Assembly (NCBI GenBank): GCA_900770785.1
Contig: CAAGLJ010000122.1
Location: 1-20,916 of the forward strand
DNA from: Lachnospiraceae bacterium
Lineage (GTDB): Bacteria; Bacillota; Clostridia; Lachnospirales; Lachnospiraceae
Reading direction: 5' to 3'
DNA: 20,916 nucleotides
Below the pieces are notes generated by a model, which was given only the letters and a program-made list of their open reading frames with translations, did not search any database and was not told the origin of the DNA. Positions within the stretch are counted from its first letter, which is position 1; each line of letters opens with the position of its first letter. This document shows, piece by piece, positions 16,070 through 20,916 of this stretch. The position numbers and the translations under genes were made by a program.

Positions 16070-16645
16070 TTAAAACTGAGCGGGGCTCATCACAAAGAAA
16101 ATCATGTTCTCTGCTTTACCAGTTACCGTTTCATCGGCCTCTGTGCAGATATTCCATCTTGGATCAGCATTATCCGTCAAAAGCTGTAAAAAGGCTTCTG
16201 TATCGGCTCCATCCGGAAGGGTAAAAATATATCCCACAAAAGGAATCGAACCTATCATCGGCGCAAACATCACCCCTTCATCAAAGCCGGTAATTTCTGC
16301 ATTATTGAAGCCTGCCAGCAATCCTTCCTCTACCGCCATTGTAGTGCCACTGAACTGAATGATAGAATTGGCTAAAATGTGATCTGCCATTTCCTGTGCA
16401 CTTACATCCGGATTTCCCTGAATGTACCGTTCAAAATCCATCAAAAGAATTTTTCCAACCGTTTCTCCTGTTAAGCCAACATCCGTTCCCTGTTCTATCT
16501 GTGTCTCAGACTGCGGCGCTTCTGTCGTCTCCACATTATTCTGTGGTGGAGCACTCTCCTTCGGTGTTTCTTCTGCTTTTCTTCCACAACCTGTCAGACT
16601 GAGAGTAAGCACCATCAGTCCAATAAAAATCAGACATTTTTTCAT
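16070..16645 (-). CDS. Putative secreted lipoprotein, DUF4358-like
   Basis: This is a 191-aa predicted lipoprotein. The signal peptide has a Lys start, a hydrophobic core and the lipobox LTGC with C20 as the lipid-modified residue. A low-complexity Pro/Glu/Thr linker (about 22-56) precedes a globular domain (about 60-191) ending in ENMIFFVMSPAQF. Its size, layout and position next to MBOAT and DHHW genes resemble DUF4358 proteins, whose function is unknown; I am only moderately sure of the family. The frame extends upstream to GTG 16699, but ATG 16645 is chosen because GGAGG is 5 nt before it and it places the signal peptide at the N-terminus. The gene has its own terminator (16014-16063). 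Confidence 0.8.
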   Translation of the reverse strand: MKKCLIFIGLMVLTLSLTGCGRKAEETPKESAPPQNNVETTEAPQSETQIEQGTDVGLTGETVGKILLMDFERYIQGNPDVSAQEMADHILANSIIQFSGTTMAVEEGLLAGFNNAEITGFDEGVMFAPMIGSIPFVGYIFTLPDGADTEAFLQLLTDNADPRWNICTEADETVTGKAENMIFFVMSPAQF

Positions 16646-16707
16646 AATATCCTCCATTAATTTCCTGTTATTATTTAATTTCTTTTTTATCATTCCCACT
16701 TTTCACT

Positions 16708-16713
16708 ATTATA
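16708..16713 (-). promoter_or_regulatory. Possible -10 element for the lipoprotein gene
   Basis: A perfect TATAAT occurs on the minus strand about 60 nt before the chosen ATG, in the spacer after the MCP terminator. No recognisable -35 lies at the right distance, so it is a weak candidate. It is listed because a promoter is expected here. Confidence 0.3.
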
Positions 16714-16793
16714 TTACAGACCTTTGAAAGCTGCCTTTCTCTTTTAACCGGAACCCATAAGAATATAGTCCAGCCTCTATTTTTAATCCCGTA

Positions 16794-16846
16794 ATAAAAC
16801 AGACTGCCAATCATCCCAGAATGGAAGGATATTGGCAATCTGCTTT
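16794..16846 (-). terminator. Intrinsic terminator of the chemotaxis receptor gene
   Basis: The arms CAGACTGCCAAT (16800-16811) and ATTGGCAATCTG (16831-16842) pair over 12 positions with one G-T wobble, and an inner ATCC/GGAT pairing shortens the loop. The minus-strand stem is followed by TTTTATT. It ends the single-gene MCP unit. Confidence 0.8.
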
Positions 16847-16871
16847 TATAGTTTTCAGAAGATTACAATTA

Positions 16872-18557
16872 TCAGGAAGCTCTTACCTTAAATTCCTTAA
16901 TTAAATTTTCAAGAGTAGTCGCCTGGCCGCTCATCTCTTCACTTGAGGCAGCACATTCCTGGCTGGCTGCCGAGTTCGACTGAACAACATCACTGATATG
17001 CCCCATTCCCGTATTAATATGAGTAAAGGACTCCGCCTGTTTACCCAGTACCTTTGCCACATCTTTTACTTCGCCCGCAACAGTATTAGACATTACTACT
17101 ATGTTCTCCAACTGTTTTGCTGTCTCATCAGCGATAACAATCCCCTTTGCCACAGCTGCTACAGAAGACTCAATCAAGGCTGTAGATTCCTTCGCTGCCT
17201 CTGCACTTTGTGCTGCCAGCACAGAAACCTGATCTGCCACTACAGCAAAGCCCCTTCCTGACTCTCCAGCCCTCGCTGCTTCAATAGACGCATTCAAGGC
17301 CAACAGATTAGTCTGGGCAGCAATATCATTAATAGTAGCAATAATATTACTTATTTTCTTAGAAGCATTATCAATTTCCTTCATGGAATTGACCATATCC
17401 TGCATCTTCTCATTGCTGCTGACAATTTGTACCCCTACATTAGTAACCTCTTTGCTTATTTCATTAGCATTATGAGCATTTTCAGATACCTGAGCAGAAA
17501 CACTCTCAACAGTAGCCGCCAGTTCTTCTATAACGGCTGCCTGATCAGTGGCCCCCTGTGCAAGTCCGGTGGCACTGTCTGCCACCTGATTAGCAGAGTT
17601 CTCTACCTGCTCAGCCACCCCTTGCATACTGATGACCGTATGAGCCATACTCTCTTCAAACTTCCAGAAAGAGTTTAAAATGGCTTCAAAATCCCCCTTC
17701 CATTCTGCCTGAGGTTCATAGTCAAAATTACCCTCTGCAAACTCTGCCATTGCTTTTGTTATATCATTTACATAGGATTGCAACTCAGTAAATGCAGTAC
17801 GCAGACTACTGGTCAGATGTCCCATTTCATCATTAGATTCATATCGCAGTTCAGTATGCAGATTACCTTCTCCCAACTCCTTGGCTGCCTGTTCAATTTC
17901 TCCCAGAGGAACGGTAACGTCCTTAACAATACGCCGGCTAATTTTCACACCCAACAGAATAGAAATAATTAACAGTATGGAATTATTAATCAGGCATAAA
18001 TAATAAATTAACTGACTAAAGCTTTCTGTTTCTCCCATGGCCTCAGCGGTAACTGCATTCAATTCTGTAGTTACCTCAATTAAGGCATTCAACGCTGGAA
18101 CACACTCATCAAAGATCTGTTCAATAGCCTCATATTTTTTGCCATTGTCCACCTTATCCATAATTTCCCAGCCAATTTCCGCCCAGGCCGTAATATCCTT
18201 CACATATAGCTCATATAGCTCCGTTGGAATAATATTTGCTTCTTTCAAAGTCACCAAACGTTCATCTACATCACTAAGAACGTCCTTTACTTGGGTTTTA
18301 TATTCTGCATATTTCAAAGTATTAGGACTCAAAGCCATCTCACGAATATTTCTTGCCGCAATATTTATATCTACACGACTGTTTCTAATGGCTGTATCTG
18401 CCTTACTAATCTGATCAGTGTACTTTCTAAGATTATTGTTCAGAAAAAAAATCCCCAAACTTCCAACTACAGATACAAAGGCTAAACTAATGAGAATAAA
18501 ACCAAACCCTAAGTGAAGTTTTTGTTTAATACTAAGGTTATCAATAGTTCTTCTCAT
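16872..18557 (-). CDS. Methyl-accepting chemotaxis protein
   Basis: This is a transmembrane chemoreceptor of 561 aa that would signal through CheA/CheW. Layout: TM1 (about 12-37), an outer ligand domain of about 145 residues that looks all-helical, like the 4HB-type MCP sensor, TM2 (about 181-204), HAMP domain (about 205-260), a second HAMP-like linker containing FAEGNFDYEPQ (273-283), and the cytoplasmic coiled-coil signalling domain (about 310-555). The tip INDIAAQTNLLALNASIEAA (409-428), then RAGESGRGFAVVADQV, is the classic CheA/CheW contact region, although Asp-Gln-Val replaces the usual Glu-Val-Arg at its end. No C-terminal NWETF-like CheR tether is present. The ATG has AAGGAG 9 nt upstream. 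No other chemotaxis gene is in the window; the ligand is unknown. Confidence 0.95.
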   Translation of the reverse strand: MRRTIDNLSIKQKLHLGFGFILISLAFVSVVGSLGIFFLNNNLRKYTDQISKADTAIRNSRVDINIAARNIREMALSPNTLKYAEYKTQVKDVLSDVDERLVTLKEANIIPTELYELYVKDITAWAEIGWEIMDKVDNGKKYEAIEQIFDECVPALNALIEVTTELNAVTAEAMGETESFSQLIYYLCLINNSILLIISILLGVKISRRIVKDVTVPLGEIEQAAKELGEGNLHTELRYESNDEMGHLTSSLRTAFTELQSYVNDITKAMAEFAEGNFDYEPQAEWKGDFEAILNSFWKFEESMAHTVISMQGVAEQVENSANQVADSATGLAQGATDQAAVIEELAATVESVSAQVSENAHNANEISKEVTNVGVQIVSSNEKMQDMVNSMKEIDNASKKISNIIATINDIAAQTNLLALNASIEAARAGESGRGFAVVADQVSVLAAQSAEAAKESTALIESSVAAVAKGIVIADETAKQLENIVVMSNTVAGEVKDVAKVLGKQAESFTHINTGMGHISDVVQSNSAASQECAASSEEMSGQATTLENLIKEFKVRAS

Positions 18558-18646
18558 ACAACCACTCTCCTTATCCTGTAACGTAAATAAAGCTATTCCT
18601 CTGTTGTCTTAAAAAATTTTGAATATTGTTCTTACTTTACTATTTT

Positions 18647-18675
18647 ATTTTATAAAATTATGAGTTTTTTATCAA
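18647..18675 (-). promoter_or_regulatory. Sigma-A-type promoter for the chemotaxis receptor gene
   Basis: On the minus strand TTGATA (18670-18675) and TAAAAT (18647-18652) are 17 nt apart, about 90 nt before the MCP ATG. The region is extremely AT-rich. I looked for a flagellar sigma-28 pattern and did not find one, so the receptor gene seems to use the housekeeping sigma factor. Confidence 0.55.
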
Positions 18676-18754
18676 GTATGTGTATTTATCTTCATGATAA
18701 TTTTATATAATATAGCAATTATAAATATTAGTCATCTTTATGGTAACCTAATGG

Positions 18755-18796
18755 ATAAAATATAAAGGGAGACATAGATATTCCATATCTCCCTTC
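18755..18796 (-). terminator. Intrinsic terminator of the rpsB-tsf operon
   Basis: The arms AAGGGAGA (18765-18772) and TCTCCCTT (18788-18795) form a hairpin about 20 nt after the tsf stop, followed on the minus strand by TATATTTTATC. It cuts tsf off from the genes downstream, in agreement with the separate MCP promoter. Confidence 0.8.
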
Positions 18797-18816
18797 CAAT
18801 GATCTATCTTACCAAA

Positions 18817-19743
18817 TTAGCCCAACTGTGCTGCAACCTCTGCCGCAAAATCTTCATTCTTTTTCTCGATGCCTTCACCGGTTTCAAAACGAACAAATCT
18901 CTTAATGCTCAAATTAGCACCGACAGCCTTTGCCACTGCTGCTACATATGCTCCAACAGTCTGCTTTCCGTCCTCTGCCTTAACATAAACCTGATCCACA
19001 AGACAAATATCCTTTAATTCCTTATTAATACGTCCTGCAATCATGCCTTCAATAACTTTCTCAGGCTTCTGGCTTTCCTTAGGATCATTCATAATCTGAG
19101 CTTTTAAAATTTCTTTTTCATGTTCAATGTAATCAGCATCAATTTCTTCTCTGCTTACATACTTGGGTGCCAGTGCTGCAACCTGCATTGCCACATTGGT
19201 TAAGCACTCTTTTACTTCATCATTTACCACATCAGTAGCAGCTTCAACAATAACACCAATTCTTCCGCCACCATGTGTATAAGAAACAAGACAGCCGTCT
19301 GTAACAACCTTTTCAAATCTTCTGATATTCAGGTTTTCTCCGATAATAGCAACCTTTTCTACTAAAGCCTCTTTTACCGTCTTACTGCTGTCTGCATTCC
19401 AGGGTTCAGCCATAAATGCGTCCATATCAGCAGCATCAGATTTAATTGCCTGAACCGCAACTGCCTGAACAAAATTCTGGAATTCTTCATTTTTAGCAAC
19501 GAAGTCTGTTTCAGAGTTAACTTCAACAACTGCTGCAGTATTACCTTCAACAATAACACGGCAGAGACCTTCAGCGGCAATTCTTCCGGCCTTCTTTTCT
19601 GCTTTTGCCTGACCGTTCTTTCTTAAGAACTCAACTGCTGCTTCCATATCTCCATTGGTTTCACCCAGCGCCTTTTTACAGTCCATCATACCTGCACCGG
19701 TCATTTCTCTCAACTCTTTTACCATTGCTGCTGTAATAGCCAT
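18817..19743 (-). CDS. tsf: Elongation factor Ts
   Basis: EF-Ts is the guanine nucleotide exchange factor that recycles EF-Tu. It is 308 aa, in the normal range. The N-terminal UBA-like helical domain has VKELREMTGAGMMDCKKAL (8-26), and TDFVAKNEEF (79-88) is the signature that contacts EF-Tu. The core domain follows and the protein ends with a helical tail. The frame extends upstream to 19773, but ATG 19743 is preferred because GGAGG lies 5 nt before it and the family starts MAITA. It follows rpsB by 52 bp, the universal order. Confidence 0.98.
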   Translation of the reverse strand: MAITAAMVKELREMTGAGMMDCKKALGETNGDMEAAVEFLRKNGQAKAEKKAGRIAAEGLCRVIVEGNTAAVVEVNSETDFVAKNEEFQNFVQAVAVQAIKSDAADMDAFMAEPWNADSSKTVKEALVEKVAIIGENLNIRRFEKVVTDGCLVSYTHGGGRIGVIVEAATDVVNDEVKECLTNVAMQVAALAPKYVSREEIDADYIEHEKEILKAQIMNDPKESQKPEKVIEGMIAGRINKELKDICLVDQVYVKAEDGKQTVGAYVAAVAKAVGANLSIKRFVRFETGEGIEKKNEDFAAEVAAQLG

Positions 19744-19795
19744 TGTATCCTCCATTCTGCGGTCATCCCGCATCTATATAATTTCCTGTTCTTTT

Positions 19796-20545
19796 TTATT
19801 CAGCTGCTGCTACTTCTTCAATATCAGTGGCTTCTGTTTCTACTTCTTCCATATAAACAGCTTCACCCTGGTTTGCCTCAATAACTGCATCTGCCATTTT
19901 AGATACAATTAATTTTACTGCTCTGATGGCATCATCATTACCGGGAATAATATAATCCAGTTCTTCAGGATCACAGTTGGTATCACCAATACCAATCAAG
20001 GTAATTCCCAGATTATGTGCTTCCTGTACACAAATTTTCTCCTTTTTAGGATCTACTACGAAAATAGCATCTGGAACTCTGGTCATATCCTTAATTCCAC
20101 CAAGGTTCTTCTCCAATTTTTCCCACTCTTTCTTCAACTGGATAACTTCCTTCTTGGGAAGAACATCAAAGGTTCCATCCTCTGCCATAGTTTCGATTGC
20201 TTTTAATCTTGCAATTCTGGACTGAATGGTCTTGAAGTTGGTCAGCATACCACCCAACCATCTTTCATTTACATAGTACATTCCGCAACGCTCTGCCTCA
20301 GCCTTAATCGCATCCTGAGCCTGCTTCTTTGTACCTACAAAAAGAATGGTTCCGCCTTCACCTGCAATATCGGCTACTGCCTTGTATGCCTCATCCACCT
20401 TACCTACAGATTTCTGTAAATCAATAATGTGGATACCATTTCTCTCAGTAAAAATGTAAGGAGCCATCTTAGGGTTCCATCTTCTGGTCTGATGTCCGAA
20501 ATGAACACCTGCTTCTAATAACTGTTTCATTGAAATAACGCTCAT
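19796..20545 (-). CDS. rpsB: 30S ribosomal protein S2
   Basis: S2 is a small-subunit ribosomal protein needed for S1 and mRNA docking. The product is 249 aa and opens with MSVISMKQLLEAGVHFGHQT, the family N-terminus, followed by RRWNPKMAPYIF and the S2 signature around GGTILFVGTKKQAQ. Near residue 200, GIGDTNCDPEELDYIIPGND is the conserved C-terminal motif, and an acidic tail follows. The frame extends upstream to 20578, but ATG 20545 is chosen because GGAGGT is 6 nt before it. The ribosome binding site overlaps the last codons of a 40-codon leader ORF. Confidence 0.98.
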   Translation of the reverse strand: MSVISMKQLLEAGVHFGHQTRRWNPKMAPYIFTERNGIHIIDLQKSVGKVDEAYKAVADIAGEGGTILFVGTKKQAQDAIKAEAERCGMYYVNERWLGGMLTNFKTIQSRIARLKAIETMAEDGTFDVLPKKEVIQLKKEWEKLEKNLGGIKDMTRVPDAIFVVDPKKEKICVQEAHNLGITLIGIGDTNCDPEELDYIIPGNDDAIRAVKLIVSKMADAVIEANQGEAVYMEEVETEATDIEEVAAAE

Positions 20546-20549
20546 GTTC

Positions 20550-20672
20550 TTACCTCCATTTGGTTTTTGCTTCCGCATATTTCAGTTGTATCTTCTTCAT
20601 CCCTGCAAATTGCTTCTGAAAAAATACCTGTTCTGCCACTTCTGCGTCAAGAAGCACCGACAGAAAATCCAT
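20550..20672 (-). CDS. Possible 40-codon leader ORF upstream of rpsB
   Basis: An ATG at 20672 opens a 40-codon frame ending in TAA at 20550-20552, 4 nt before the rpsB ATG. Its last codons (TGG AGG TAA) contain the rpsB ribosome binding site. The predicted peptide begins MDFLSVLLDAEVAEQ, is mildly amphipathic with a basic C-terminus, and its codon use looks ordinary for this genome. Against it, there is no Shine-Dalgarno before the ATG, and the predicted transcription start is only about 22 nt upstream. I do not recognise the peptide. It may be a real coupling peptide or a chance frame in an S2 regulatory leader. Confidence 0.3.
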   Translation of the reverse strand: MDFLSVLLDAEVAEQVFFQKQFAGMKKIQLKYAEAKTKWR

Positions 20673-20700
20673 ATGCGTGTTTTTTAGTCACAACGTGATA

Positions 20701-20729
20701 ATTCTACCATAATTCCCCTGTAGACGCAA
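20701..20729 (-). promoter_or_regulatory. Promoter of the rpsB-tsf operon
   Basis: On the minus strand TTGCGT (20724-20729) and TAGAAT (20701-20706) are 17 nt apart, and TGG directly before the -10 makes it an extended -10 promoter. It would start transcription near 20694, leaving an rpsB leader of about 150 nt. Ribosomal protein operons often have such leaders for feedback control, but I cannot identify a known S2-binding fold here. Confidence 0.6.
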
Positions 20730-20801
20730 GCTATTTTCTCAAAACATCCATAAAATAAGCCGTGAGAATAAAAGGGTTCATAAATATTTTACGTTAGAAA
20801 G

Positions 20802-20831
20802 AAAAAAAGCTCTGTTTTTTCAAACAAAGCC
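20802..20831 (-). terminator. Intrinsic terminator of a unit beyond the right edge
   Basis: On the minus strand GCTTTGTTT pairs with the imperfect complement AAACAGAGC around a short A-rich loop, followed by seven T. It marks the end of a minus-strand transcript entering from outside the window and separates it from the rpsB promoter. Confidence 0.75.
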
Positions 20832-20916
20832 TCTCCCTGGGTAAGTACCCTCAAAACCGAATACATTCTCTTCTATCTTTAACATCATTTAGATTTTTAT
20901 CTTCACACTTAAAAGC
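20832..20916. other. Edge sequence, probably a trailer of an upstream transcript
   Basis: No coding frame of any length is supported here. On the minus strand it contains ATTCGGTTTTGAGGGTA followed by a small palindrome, GGGTACTTACCC (20839-20850). The first part resembles sequences commonly seen near rRNA genes in clostridia, but I recall this only loosely. It may be the 3' trailer of an RNA operon or simply a spacer. Confidence 0.25.

Noticed and set aside
1..20916. CRISPR arrays, insertion sequences, prophage genes, tRNA or full rRNA genes
   Set aside because: I saw no repeat-spacer pattern, transposase, integrase, cloverleaf or rRNA core sequence on either strand.

Overview
The window is about 21 kb of moderately AT-rich DNA in which every gene I can support lies on the minus strand. 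Transcription therefore runs from the high-coordinate end to the low-coordinate end. The Gram-positive PolC replicase, the conserved rpsB-tsf / pyrH-frr-uppS-cdsA-dxr-rseP / ispG-polC gene order, the MEP isoprenoid genes, the AGGAGG-type ribosome binding sites and the lipoprotein-MBOAT-DHHW set together point to a clostridial Firmicute, most likely Lachnospiraceae. The family placement is inferred from gene content; no 16S gene is present.

Layout in transcription order. (1) 20916-18755: a terminator from something off the right edge, a sigma-A-type promoter, a leader of about 150 nt holding an uncharacterised 40-codon reading frame, then rpsB and tsf (ribosomal protein S2 and EF-Ts), closed by a terminator. 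(2) 18675-16794: a single-gene unit with its own promoter and terminator, encoding a methyl-accepting chemotaxis protein. (3) 16713-13453: a small lipoprotein with features like DUF4358, a terminator-like hairpin, then an MBOAT O-acyltransferase followed closely by a DHHW-family protein. This looks like an O-acetylation module for an extracellular polymer. (4) 13441-7976: an extended -10 promoter, then pyrH, frr, a strong hairpin, uppS, cdsA, dxr and rseP, ending at a strong terminator. This unit covers UMP kinase, ribosome recycling, undecaprenyl-PP and CDP-diacylglycerol synthesis, the first committed MEP step and the site-2 protease. (5) 7919-5819: a near-consensus promoter, a leader of about 155 nt, then a PP2C phosphatase and a membrane-anchored Ser/Thr kinase without PASTA domains. 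(6) 5753-89: a long AU-rich inverted repeat, then ispG and polC, which are 3 nt apart.

Most of the window is a well-known housekeeping neighbourhood for translation, lipid carrier synthesis, isoprenoids and replication. The accessory content is two insertions: MCP plus the acyltransferase module between tsf and pyrH, and the phosphatase/kinase pair between rseP and ispG. The observations most worth checking are a PP2C gene whose conserved N-terminus lies upstream of any ATG, GTG or TTG and seems to start at AUA behind a good Shine-Dalgarno sequence, the short ORF in the rpsB leader, and hairpins placed immediately before the MBOAT, uppS and ispG genes. I found no CRISPR array, insertion sequence, tRNA or complete rRNA gene, and no clear new defence or biosynthetic system.
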